In this document: positions 52,950-61,267 of the stretch, in pieces
How the letters are laid out: the number at the start of each line of letters is the position of its first letter
Numbering within the stretch: position 1 is the first letter of the stretch
NCBI GenBank assembly: GCA_945892755.1
Contig: CAMDDO010000005.1
Span: forward strand, 1 to 64,000
Length of the DNA stretch: 64,000 nucleotides
Direction of reading: 5' to 3'
DNA from: Rhizobium sp. Q54
Lineage (GTDB): Bacteria > Pseudomonadota > Alphaproteobacteria > UBA828
Program-made: the position numbers and the translations under genes
The notes under the pieces: model-generated
Told to the model about the DNA's origin: nothing
The model's input: the letters and a program-made list of their open reading frames with translations, nothing else
Databases searched by the model: none

Positions 52950-54788
52950 ATGATCGGTCTCTTCGGATTGTTTCACGGCGCGCGCGACGCGCCGGCCGAT
53001 CTTGCGCCACTTGCTCGCCGCGTGCCGTCGCGCTACGCGCTTGACGCGCCGGCCGGTCGGGGCGCGGCGCTCGCGCGTGTCGCCCATATGCTCGATCGTG
53101 CAAATAGCCGCGCGACCGACCATCGATTCACCTGCGTAGTCACCGGCGAGCTATTCGATTCGGCCCCCTATCGCGGACTTGGCGCCGAGAGCAGTTTTGC
53201 GGCGCTCATCGTTGCCCTGGCCCACGACAGGCAACTTGACCGCTTGTCCGAAGCCAATGCCCAGTTCAGCGCCGCGCTCTATGATCATCAGCGCCACGCC
53301 CTGACGCTGATCACCGATAGGCTGTGCACTCACCCGCTTCACCTATGGCGCGGCGGTGGCGAGCTCGTATTCGCCAGTCAAATTCATACGCTGATTGGTG
53401 ATTCTCGGGTGTCGCGCGCGCTCGATCCGGCGGCGCTTGCGCAACTCTTCACCATGCAGCGGACCTTCGGCAGTACGACGCCGTTTCGAGATATCGTCGC
53501 CCTACCTGCGGGCGCGCTGGTTTCGTTCGATGGCAAGACGGTCGAGGAGAAGCGCTATTGGGAAATGCGCTGGCGCCCGGCGGGCTTGAGCAAACGCGAG
53601 ACCGCCGCCGCGCTCGCGACGGCGTTGCGAAACGCGCTTGCGCGCCAATCGTCGGGCCGCGTTGGCATGTTGCTTTCGGGCGGACTCGATTCGCGCACTC
53701 TGCTTGCCGCGGCGCCCGCGCCGATGCCGAGCTTCACCACCGCGAGCTATGACAATCCGGAAATGGCGATAGCGCGTGAGACGGCGTCACGGCTCGGCGC
53801 GGCCCACCACCCGATCATATTCGATCCGGCGTCGATCCTTGAATTTCATGACGAGGCGGTGCGCGATTCGGGCGGTATGTACCCGGCCTCGACGCCGTTC
53901 GCCGCCATGATGCCGGTTGTCTCGGCCGGCTGTGATATCACGCTCAGTGGTCACGGCCTCGACTACACGCTGCGTGGCTACTATACGCCGGCACGCTTTT
54001 TGGATGTTGGCGGTTCACACACCCGGCTGCCGACGCTGCGCGCGCTACCGGCGCACCCCTCGGGCGCCGACGTTCTCGCCAATTTACGCCAGGGTCCGCC
54101 ACGCGCCACGGTTGAGCACATCATCGCGCCCGAATGGCGCACGGCGTGGTGGGAGGGTCAGGCACGCACGCTCGATCGGGTGCTGGAGCCTTGGCTTCAT
54201 TCCGATGAACCGCGCAACGCCTGGGACGCGCTGATCCTTCACGCGGTCAGCAAGCACTATGCGTTCTGCGGCATGATGGCGGTGCGCGCGGCGACCGATT
54301 TGCGCCTCCCGGCATTCGACAACGAAGTGTTCGAGATCTATCTCGGCATGAAGCCGGCGTGGCGTGTCGGCGCGCGGGTCATGCAACGCGCTGCGCAATT
54401 GATCAATCCGGAGATAGCGCGTCTGCCCAACGCCAATACCGGTTTTCGTGCCGACTTGCCTGGCTGGCTCGAAGTCGCCGGCCTTCTGGGTCGCGGCCTG
54501 ATGCGTCGGCTCGGTCTTGCGATGCGACCGGCCCTACCGAGTGAGGCGCACAGCGCCGGCTCGTGGCAGAATTTCAGCGCACTTTATCGCAACGACCCGG
54601 CGCACCGGGCTCGGCTTCTTGAAGTTCGCGGCCGGCTCGATTCCCTATCGTTCGGCGTGCTTCGGATCGACGCGCTTGCCGCTTGTATCGACGAGCATCT
54701 GACCGGCGCCGCCAACCACCCCAAGCTCTTACGCCAGCTCATCACGCACGATGCGTGGGTTCGTCTGTTCGAGCCACGTGCGGCATGA
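52950..54788 (+). CDS. Asparagine synthase-related protein lacking the N-terminal Cys
   Basis: The 612-aa protein has a class II glutaminase-like N-terminal half and an asparagine-synthase half with the PP-loop 'MLLSGGLDSRTLLAAA' near residue 243 and 'TLSGHGLDYTLRGYY'. It starts MIGLFGLF where true AsnB starts MCGI, so the nucleophile for glutamine hydrolysis is missing. It probably activates a carboxylate with ATP and amidates it using free ammonia or another amine, as in beta-lactam synthetase-like relatives. In this operon the substrate may be a uronic acid. ATG 52950 follows the previous stop by 2 bp. Confidence 0.82.
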   Translation: MIGLFGLFHGARDAPADLAPLARRVPSRYALDAPAGRGAALARVAHMLDRANSRATDHRFTCVVTGELFDSAPYRGLGAESSFAALIVALAHDRQLDRLSEANAQFSAALYDHQRHALTLITDRLCTHPLHLWRGGGELVFASQIHTLIGDSRVSRALDPAALAQLFTMQRTFGSTTPFRDIVALPAGALVSFDGKTVEEKRYWEMRWRPAGLSKRETAAALATALRNALARQSSGRVGMLLSGGLDSRTLLAAAPAPMPSFTTASYDNPEMAIARETASRLGAAHHPIIFDPASILEFHDEAVRDSGGMYPASTPFAAMMPVVSAGCDITLSGHGLDYTLRGYYTPARFLDVGGSHTRLPTLRALPAHPSGADVLANLRQGPPRATVEHIIAPEWRTAWWEGQARTLDRVLEPWLHSDEPRNAWDALILHAVSKHYAFCGMMAVRAATDLRLPAFDNEVFEIYLGMKPAWRVGARVMQRAAQLINPEIARLPNANTGFRADLPGWLEVAGLLGRGLMRRLGLAMRPALPSEAHSAGSWQNFSALYRNDPAHRARLLEVRGRLDSLSFGVLRIDALAACIDEHLTGAANHPKLLRQLITHDAWVRLFEPRAA

Positions 54789-56101
54789 CCGCGTCATTCG
54801 CTTATCGTTTCTCGCTCGCGCCGAACCTCGCGCTCTTTCGTGCTGAAATCGAGCACGCACTCAGCTTTGTGGAGCGCGCGCATGGCATCGGCCGCGATCC
54901 ATCCGCCGCGCGCGTGCTGCACTATGGACCGGAGCCACCGGAAGGCGCGCTCGCCGTGCCGGCGGTCTTGTTTCCGGGCGGTGTGCGTTTGGCGGAAGAC
55001 GGTATTCATCCGGTACGCGAGGCGCTCGAAAAACTTGCCGCTGGCGTCGGGCCAGCCCCGCTTTTTCCGGTCCGGGGACCGGCGGCCTCGGATGAGCGCT
55101 TCGCTTATGACGCGATCGGTTTGATCGCCCTGATGCTGACCCGGCTCGAAGAGCGAGGCAGCCCGGCCAATGATCGCTATGGCCGTTTTCCTTATGCCGC
55201 GTCCATGGCGGCACGCTTTCATTCGAGCGCCGAGCCCGCCGCCGACCAAGCGGCGCGCGATCTCGCTTTGGCGCTCACCGGTGGTCACGCGCCGAGCGCC
55301 ACGTCCTATGAGGTGCTGGTGACCCATGATGTCGACCGTTTGCGCGGCTATCACCGGCCGCTTACACCCTTGCGCGAGGCGGCGGGTGATCTCCTGAAAC
55401 GCCGAAGCCCGTTGAGGGCATCGCGGCGTCTGTGGCGCGCTTTTGGCGGTGGCGATCCCTGGCGCTCGGCGCGCCGGTTGATGGCGCGCTCCGAGGCCAG
55501 AGGCGTCCCGAGCCGGTTCTATTTCATGGGGCCCAGTGCGGCCTCGATGGATAGTCCCTACGCGCTTTCAATGGCGCCACTCTTACGCCGCTTGGTCGGG
55601 GAGATTCAGGGTCGTGGCCACCTTATCGGCTTTCATCCCGGTTTTGGCACGGCGAGCGATGCGGCCTTATGGACGCGCCAGAAACAAGGCCTTGAGCGAA
55701 TCATCGGGCTCCAGGTGAACGAAGGCCGTCAGCATGTGCTTGGCTATGACGCCGCGACGACGCCCGATATCTGGGCCAGCAACAGCATGGTGCTCGACCT
55801 CACACTCGCCTTTCCCGAAATTACCAATTTTCGCGCTGGCACCTGCCGTCGGTTCAAGGCCTATAGCTTGACCCGTCGTACGCCGCTGGCGCTGGAACAA
55901 GCCTCGACCGCGTTGATGGATTTCGGCCTATTCGGCGGCAAGTACCGCGACCTAAGTCCCCAACAGGCGCTTGATGAGGCGTCGCGCGCCGCCGATATTT
56001 GCCGGCGCTTCGGCGGCGCGTTCGTGGTGCTGCACCATCTTGGGTCGTGCGATGCCAAGGTCGACCGATTTTTCGAGACCGTCATGCGCGAGGTTGCATG
56101 A
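54785..56101 (+). CDS. Polysaccharide deacetylase-like protein with N-terminal extension
   Basis: The 438-aa protein has an N-terminal ~170-residue domain of unknown function (DUF7033-like), then a NodB-like fold marked by 'VLVTHDVDRLRG' near residue 180, 'GHLIGFHPGFGTA' and 'ASNSMVLDLTLAF'. The HDVD and HPG motifs correspond to the metal site of carbohydrate esterase family 4. It may deacetylate a HexNAc in the growing glycan on the cytoplasmic side, as there is no signal peptide. Both ends join neighbours by ATGA overlaps. Confidence 0.75.
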   Translation: MTASFAYRFSLAPNLALFRAEIEHALSFVERAHGIGRDPSAARVLHYGPEPPEGALAVPAVLFPGGVRLAEDGIHPVREALEKLAAGVGPAPLFPVRGPAASDERFAYDAIGLIALMLTRLEERGSPANDRYGRFPYAASMAARFHSSAEPAADQAARDLALALTGGHAPSATSYEVLVTHDVDRLRGYHRPLTPLREAAGDLLKRRSPLRASRRLWRAFGGGDPWRSARRLMARSEARGVPSRFYFMGPSAASMDSPYALSMAPLLRRLVGEIQGRGHLIGFHPGFGTASDAALWTRQKQGLERIIGLQVNEGRQHVLGYDAATTPDIWASNSMVLDLTLAFPEITNFRAGTCRRFKAYSLTRRTPLALEQASTALMDFGLFGGKYRDLSPQQALDEASRAADICRRFGGAFVVLHHLGSCDAKVDRFFETVMREVA

Positions 56102-56835
56102 GCGCGGCCACCGGCTTCTCGCCCGAGAGCTATGCCGCGCTGATTGATTCCCTTCGCGCGCGCGGCTATGAGGGGCGCGATTTCTTCACGGTGCGCCCGG
56201 AGGCGCGCCATCTCGTCTTGAGGCACGACATTGACGTCTCACTCGATGCCGCCCTCGCCATGGCTGAGTTCGAGGTCAAGCTTGGTCTGCGCGCGACCTA
56301 TTTCGTTCTGTTGCGTTGCGAACTCTATAACCCGTTCGCCGAGGCCGGTCGCAAGGTATTACGGCACCTTGGTGCGCTCGGCCACGAAGTCGGACTGCAT
56401 TTCGATGCGGCGCTCGTCGACGGCGGTATGGAGGCGCTCGACCAAGCCGCCGCCGAGGAATGCGCCATGCTCGAAGGCTTGATTGACCGGCCGGTTCGAA
56501 TCATCAGTTTCCACCGGCCGGCACAAGCGCTGCTTGGGCTCGCGCGCCCGCTCGCGGGGCGCGCCCATGCCTATGAGCCGCGCTTCTTCAAGGCGATCGG
56601 TTATTGCAGCGATTCGCGCGGCGCGTTTCACCATGGCGATCCGTCGTCTCACCCGGCGGTGATGGCCGGAACCGCCTTGCAATTACTCACCCACCCGATC
56701 TGGTGGATGGCGGAAGCCGGCATCGACGCGACGGATCGGCTGGAGCGCTATGTCACTGGCCGCAGCGCCGCCATGCGTCGAGCGCTCGCCACCATGATCG
56801 AAAGCTATGACCCACAGCGCGGGGCCGGCGAATGA
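56098..56835 (+). CDS. Second polysaccharide deacetylase-like protein
   Basis: The 245-aa protein reads 'HLVLRHDIDVSLDAAL' near residue 42, then 'LGHEVGLHFDAALVDGG' and 'IISFHRPAQ', a divergent NodB/CE4 pattern with the metal Asp and His kept. It has no signal peptide and lies directly after another deacetylase-like gene with an ATGA overlap, suggesting two successive or partner steps on the same nucleotide or lipid-linked sugar. It is shorter than its neighbour and has no N-terminal extension. Confidence 0.75.
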   Translation: MSAATGFSPESYAALIDSLRARGYEGRDFFTVRPEARHLVLRHDIDVSLDAALAMAEFEVKLGLRATYFVLLRCELYNPFAEAGRKVLRHLGALGHEVGLHFDAALVDGGMEALDQAAAEECAMLEGLIDRPVRIISFHRPAQALLGLARPLAGRAHAYEPRFFKAIGYCSDSRGAFHHGDPSSHPAVMAGTALQLLTHPIWWMAEAGIDATDRLERYVTGRSAAMRRALATMIESYDPQRGAGE

Positions 56836-57827
56836 CGCCGCGCATCGCCGTCATCGGCGCCGGCCATTGGGGCCGCAATCTGATGCGCAATTTCGATGCG
56901 CTCGGTGCGCTCGCCGCGTTCTGTGACGAAGACGCGGCAACGCTCGCGCGCGAAGCCGCGGCCTTTCCGAAGGCGCGCGTCGCCCGAACGCTTGAGGCGC
57001 TTCTGGCCGATCCCACCATCGATGCGGTCGCGATCTCGACGCCGGCCGCGACCCATAGCCTGCTCGGCCGCCGTGCGCTCGAAGCCGGCAAACATGCATT
57101 TATCGAAAAGCCGCTTTGCCTGACTGCGACCGAGGCCGAAGCGCTTGGCCGCCTTGCCGACAAGCTCGATCGCACGCTGATGGTCGGCCATCTCTTGTTG
57201 TTTCACCCGGCGTTCGCGGCCTTGAAGCGCTTTGTCGCCGAGGGCCGCATCGGGCCCTTGCGCTATATCTATTCGAACCGCGCGAGCCTCGGGCGGATCA
57301 GGCGCGAGGGTGGTGCGCTCTGGGAGTTCGCTCCGCATGACGTGTCGATGATTCTCGGTCTGACCGGTGCCATGCCGGAGCGGGTCACTTGCGTTGGCGG
57401 CGCTTGGTTGCAGGCGGAGGTCGCTGATCTGACCCTGACGCATTTGGCGTTTCCGAACGGTATTCAGGCCCATATTTTCGTGTCGTGGCTGCACCCCTAT
57501 AAGGATCACCGCATGGTGGTGATCGGCGCCGAAGGCATGGTGGTGTTTGACGATGTCGCACAGGGGCCGAATAAATTGTTGCACTACCCGCACGTGGTCG
57601 ACATCACGGGCGATATTCCGGCCGTCACCAAAGCGCCCGCCATGCCGATCGCCTATAACGCCGAGGAACCCTTGGCGCGCGAATGCCGGCATTTTCTTGA
57701 CTGCGTGGCGAATCGAAAAACGCCGATCAGCGATTGGCGGGAGGGTCATCGGGTGCTTGCGGTCTTGCAGGCCTGCCAACGCGCGTTGAACTCGGGCGGC
57801 GCGTCGATTGTCGAGGCTTTGCCGTGA
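56832..57827 (+). CDS. Gfo/Idh/MocA-family sugar dehydrogenase
   Basis: The 331-aa protein has the NAD(P) fold 'IAVIGAGHWGRNLMRNF', the conserved 'HAFIEKPLCLTATEAEAL' and 'LMVGHLLLFHPAF'. Enzymes with this text are regularly found beside a WbpD-type acetyltransferase and a DegT aminotransferase, where they oxidise C3 of a UDP-HexNAc or UDP-HexNAcA. It joins both neighbours by 4-bp overlaps. It is one of two Gfo/Idh enzymes in a row; which one serves the 3-amino sugar is not clear. Confidence 0.85.
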   Translation: MTPRIAVIGAGHWGRNLMRNFDALGALAAFCDEDAATLAREAAAFPKARVARTLEALLADPTIDAVAISTPAATHSLLGRRALEAGKHAFIEKPLCLTATEAEALGRLADKLDRTLMVGHLLLFHPAFAALKRFVAEGRIGPLRYIYSNRASLGRIRREGGALWEFAPHDVSMILGLTGAMPERVTCVGGAWLQAEVADLTLTHLAFPNGIQAHIFVSWLHPYKDHRMVVIGAEGMVVFDDVAQGPNKLLHYPHVVDITGDIPAVTKAPAMPIAYNAEEPLARECRHFLDCVANRKTPISDWREGHRVLAVLQACQRALNSGGASIVEALP

Positions 57828-58837
57828 GCGGGCGCGCCACCAAGCAGCCAGTCCGCGTGGCGGTCATTGGCACAGGCTATTTTGGCAGCCTGCACGCCGG
57901 CAAATTGGCGACGATGGAGGGCGTCGAACTGGTCGCCGTGGTCGACGCCGATCCCGAAACCGCGCAGACGGTCGCGACCAAGCATGGCGTGCTCGCGCTC
58001 AGCGATCCGCGCGCGGTGATTGGACGCATCGATGCCGCGATCGTCGCGGTGCCGACCAAAGCGCATTTCGAGGTGGCTGACATGCTTCTCGGCCATGGCA
58101 TTCACGTCATGGTCGAAAAGCCGATCACCGACGATCCTATAACCGCCCGCCGCTTGGTTGACCTTGCCGCCAAGAAGGGTTCGGTTCTACAGGTCGGTCA
58201 TTTGGAGCGATTTTCGGCGGTCGGCGTCGCGCTGCGCGAAAAGGTGCGCGATGCGCTCTATATCGAATCCTATCGCATCGCGCCGTTTCGCGAACGCGGC
58301 ACCGATGTTGGCGTGATTCTCGATCTCATGATTCATGACATCGATTTGATCTTGGCCTTCGTGCGGGCGCCGATCGATTCGGTCGAGGCGATCGGTGTTC
58401 CGGTGTTGTCGCCCTCGGAAGACGTCGTCAACACGAGGGTCCGCTTTCAGAACGGCTGCTTCGCGACCATGACGGCGAGCCGGGTCAGCTTCAAGGCCGA
58501 GCGCAAAATGCGCATCTTCCAGCCAGAGTCCTATATCGGAATCGATTTTCTCGAGCGCACCTTGAGACATGTCTACAAGAAGGACTCGACCTCTGGCGTC
58601 GGGCGCCCTGAAATCGCCATCGAAAACCAAACATACCAGGAATCCGATGCCATTCTTGAAGAGGACAAGGCCTTCATCGCCGCCATTGCCAATGGCACGG
58701 CGCCGTTGGTCAGTGGGACCGATGGTTTGAGGGCGCTCGAGGCCGCGACCTTGATCATGAAAAGCCTGCATGAAAATCTGGCGCGCTTTGCCACGGCGCG
58801 CATGGCCGCGCACCGGCGGATCCCCGAGGCGATCTAA
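57824..58837 (+). CDS. Second Gfo/Idh/MocA-family sugar dehydrogenase
   Basis: The 337-aa protein starts at a GTG overlapping the previous stop. It shows 'RVAVIGTGYFGSLHAGKLA', 'HVMVEKPITDDPITARRL' with the catalytic Lys, 'VLQVGHLERFSAV' and 'GVILDLMIHDIDLIL'. It is only distantly similar to the upstream dehydrogenase. The text also resembles myo-inositol and UDP-GlcNAcA 3-dehydrogenases. Position before the WbpD/WbpE-type pair makes a role in a 3-acetamido sugar plausible. Confidence 0.85.
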   Translation: MSGRATKQPVRVAVIGTGYFGSLHAGKLATMEGVELVAVVDADPETAQTVATKHGVLALSDPRAVIGRIDAAIVAVPTKAHFEVADMLLGHGIHVMVEKPITDDPITARRLVDLAAKKGSVLQVGHLERFSAVGVALREKVRDALYIESYRIAPFRERGTDVGVILDLMIHDIDLILAFVRAPIDSVEAIGVPVLSPSEDVVNTRVRFQNGCFATMTASRVSFKAERKMRIFQPESYIGIDFLERTLRHVYKKDSTSGVGRPEIAIENQTYQESDAILEEDKAFIAAIANGTAPLVSGTDGLRALEAATLIMKSLHENLARFATARMAAHRRIPEAI

Positions 58838-58843
58838 GAGCCG

Positions 58844-59413
58844 ATGAATTCAGCGAGCTTCTTCGCTCACCCGAGCGCGATCGTGGCCGATGGCGCGGTC
58901 ATTGGTGCCGGCACCAAGATTTGGCATTTTTGCCATGTCATGGCGAAGGCGCGGCTCGGCGAACGCTGCGTGCTTGGCCAGAACGTCATGATCGGCCCCG
59001 ATGTCGTCATCGGCAATGGCTGCAAACTGCAAAACAATGTGGCGCTCTATACCGGCGTCACGCTGGAGGATGAGGTGTTTTGCGGCCCGTCTTGCGTTTT
59101 CACCAACGTGTTGACGCCGCGCGCCTTCGTCGAACGTAAGACCGAGTTCATGCCCACTTTGGTCAGGCGCGGCGCTACCATCGGCGCCAACGCCACCATT
59201 ATTTGCGGCGTTACCATCGGGCGCTATGCCATGATTGGCGCGGGCGCGGTGGTCACGCGCGATGTCAGGGATCACGCCCTAATGATTGGCAACCCGGCGC
59301 GCGAGCGCGGCTGGGTCGGCCGGTCGGGCGACGTGCTCGGCGCCGACCTCATTTGTCCTCGTACCGGAGAGCGTTATCGTGAAACCGAGCCCGGCCTTGT
59401 CGCCATCGGCTGA
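58844..59413 (+). CDS. WbpD/WlbB-type sugar N-acetyltransferase
   Basis: The 189-aa left-handed beta-helix protein has many hexapeptide repeats ('AIVADGAVIGAGTKIW', 'VMIGPDVVIGNGCKLQNN', 'ATIICGVTIGRYAMIG') and the loop 'FTNVLTPRAFVER' that is diagnostic for the WbpD/QdtC group. It acetylates the 3-amino group of a UDP- or dTDP-linked amino sugar using acetyl-CoA, after the DegT-type aminotransferase encoded next. The reading frame overlaps that gene by 35 bp. Confidence 0.9.
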   Translation: MNSASFFAHPSAIVADGAVIGAGTKIWHFCHVMAKARLGERCVLGQNVMIGPDVVIGNGCKLQNNVALYTGVTLEDEVFCGPSCVFTNVLTPRAFVERKTEFMPTLVRRGATIGANATIICGVTIGRYAMIGAGAVVTRDVRDHALMIGNPARERGWVGRSGDVLGADLICPRTGERYRETEPGLVAIG

Positions 59414-60548
59414 ACCGGCCGGGGAGCCGATCAGCTTCTTCGATCTCAGGGCGCAGCACGCGCGGCTGCGCACCCAGATCGACATTCGCTTGGCGCGCGT
59501 GCTCGAGCACGGCGCCTTCGTGCTCGGCCCCGAGGTCCAGGAGTTCGAGCGGCGAATGGCGTCCTATACCGGCGCGCCACATGCCGTGACTTGCGCCAAC
59601 GGCACCGACGCACTCACCATCGCCTTGATGGCCGACAACATCGGGCCGGGCGATGCGGTGTTCCTGCCATCCTTCACCTTCACCGCGACCGCCGAGGCCG
59701 TCGCCCTGATCGGCGCCACGCCGGTCTTCGTCGATGTCGACGCCCGCACCTTCTTGATCGATGGCGATGACCTCGAGCGGCGCATCGCGGCGGTGCGAAA
59801 GGCCGGTGCGCTCAAGCCACGCGCATTGATCGCGGTCGATCTGTTCGGTCAGCCCGCCGATTACGACCGGCTCAATCCGCTCTGCGAATCCGAGAACCTG
59901 CTGCTCATTGCCGATGCCGCGCAAAGTTTCGGCGCGCGCTATAAGGGCCGCGTCGCGGGCGCCCTCGCGCCGGTTTCGACGACCAGCTTCTTTCCGTCGA
60001 AGCCGCTCGGCTGCTATGGCGATGGCGGCGCACTGTTCACCACGGACGAAGGACGCGCGGCGGTCTATCGCTCGATCCGCGGCCATGGCACCGGCGACGC
60101 GAAGTACGAGGTGGTCCGGATCGGCCTCAATAGCCGGCTTGATTCGCTCCAGGCCGCGGTTCTGCTTGCCAAGATCAACGTGGTGGACGACGACCGCGCG
60201 GCGCGCGCGGCGCTCGCCGCCGCCTATTCCGAGGGCCTCGCCGATCTCGTGATGACGCCGATCACCCTGCCTGAGCGTGAGAGCGCCTGGGCCCAATACA
60301 CGATTCAAGTCGATCGACGCGACGACGTGCAGGCGGCCTTGAAGGCGCGCGGCGTGCCGACCGCGATCTATTATCCGCGCCCGATGCATTTGCAGCCGGC
60401 CTATGGGCGCTGGAGCGAGGGGCCGGGCTCGTTACCGGTGAGCGAGCGGCTTTCGGCGCGCGTGCTTGCTCTGCCCATGCACGCCGACATGCGGCCCGAG
60501 GCACGTGCCCGCATCATCGAGGCGGTGCGTGAGGTCGTGAAAGGGTGA
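59379..60548 (+). CDS. DegT/DnrJ/EryC1/StrS sugar aminotransferase (WbpE-like)
   Basis: The 389-aa PLP enzyme has 'CANGTDALTIALMA', 'VFLPSFTFTATAEAVALIGA' in pieces, 'IADAAQSFGARYKG' and the PLP Lys208 in 'TTSFFPSKPLGCYGDGG'. It transfers the amino group of glutamate to a 3-keto (or 4-keto) nucleotide sugar. With the Gfo/Idh and WbpD-type genes it forms a 3-acetamido-sugar module. The GTG at 59379 has GGAGA upstream; a TTG at 59397 is possible. The frame continues to a GTGA overlap with the next gene. Confidence 0.9.
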   Translation: MKPSPALSPSAEPAGEPISFFDLRAQHARLRTQIDIRLARVLEHGAFVLGPEVQEFERRMASYTGAPHAVTCANGTDALTIALMADNIGPGDAVFLPSFTFTATAEAVALIGATPVFVDVDARTFLIDGDDLERRIAAVRKAGALKPRALIAVDLFGQPADYDRLNPLCESENLLLIADAAQSFGARYKGRVAGALAPVSTTSFFPSKPLGCYGDGGALFTTDEGRAAVYRSIRGHGTGDAKYEVVRIGLNSRLDSLQAAVLLAKINVVDDDRAARAALAAAYSEGLADLVMTPITLPERESAWAQYTIQVDRRDDVQAALKARGVPTAIYYPRPMHLQPAYGRWSEGPGSLPVSERLSARVLALPMHADMRPEARARIIEAVREVVKG

Positions 60549-61261
60549 CGAAGCCGGCCGATCGAACTGTTGTCGTCGCCATTCACCAGCCCAATTACCT
60601 GCCCTGGCTCGGCTATTTTCATAAGCTCGCGCGCGCCGAGGTCTTCGTCTTCCTCGAAGCCGCACAGTTTTCAAAGGGCAGTTACACCAATCGCGTTCAG
60701 ATCCTGCGCGACGGTAAGCCGGTCTGGCTCACCCAACCCATCGAACAATCTTTGGGCCAGCCGATTGAGACCGTTGCCTTTGCCGATCGACTTTGGCCCC
60801 GCCGCCACGTCGATACTCTGCACGGTGCCTATCGCGGTGCCGCCGCCTTTCGCGCGGTGTTTCCGTACCTGGAATCGTTGCTGCTCAAGGCGCCGCTCGA
60901 CTCGCTCGCCGCCGCCAATCGTCATCTGATCGAGGGGCTCGCCGCGGCGCTCGGACTTGCGCCGCGCTTCGCCCGCGACGGCGTGCTTGGTGTCAGCGGA
61001 CTCGAGGGCGATGATCGCCTCGTTGCGTTGGTTGGCGCCGTGGCGCCGGGCGCAGTCTACCTCTCGGGCAAAGGTGGCGCCCTCTATCAGGACGAAGCCA
61101 AATTCGCCAGTGCCGGCATTGCGCTGCGTTATAGCGCGTTCACGCCGAAGGCCTACCAGCAAACCGGCGGCGGCGGATTCGTGCCGGGGTTGTCGATTGT
61201 CGATGCACTGTTCTCGCTCGGCATCGATGCGACGAGGGCGTTGGTCGCCCCGGAAGAGTGA
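60545..61261 (+). CDS. WbqC-like family protein
   Basis: The 238-aa protein has the WbqC pattern: 'VAIHQPNYLPWLGYFHKLARA' divided around the HQPxYxPW core, 'AQFSKGSYTNRVQIL' and 'LSGKGGALYQDEAKF'. WbqC proteins are common in O-antigen clusters and are thought to assist amino-sugar modification, but the reaction is not established. The GTG start overlaps the aminotransferase stop by four bases, consistent with a linked step. Confidence 0.88.
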   Translation: MTKPADRTVVVAIHQPNYLPWLGYFHKLARAEVFVFLEAAQFSKGSYTNRVQILRDGKPVWLTQPIEQSLGQPIETVAFADRLWPRRHVDTLHGAYRGAAAFRAVFPYLESLLLKAPLDSLAAANRHLIEGLAAALGLAPRFARDGVLGVSGLEGDDRLVALVGAVAPGAVYLSGKGGALYQDEAKFASAGIALRYSAFTPKAYQQTGGGGFVPGLSIVDALFSLGIDATRALVAPEE

Positions 61262-61267
61262 AGTCGC

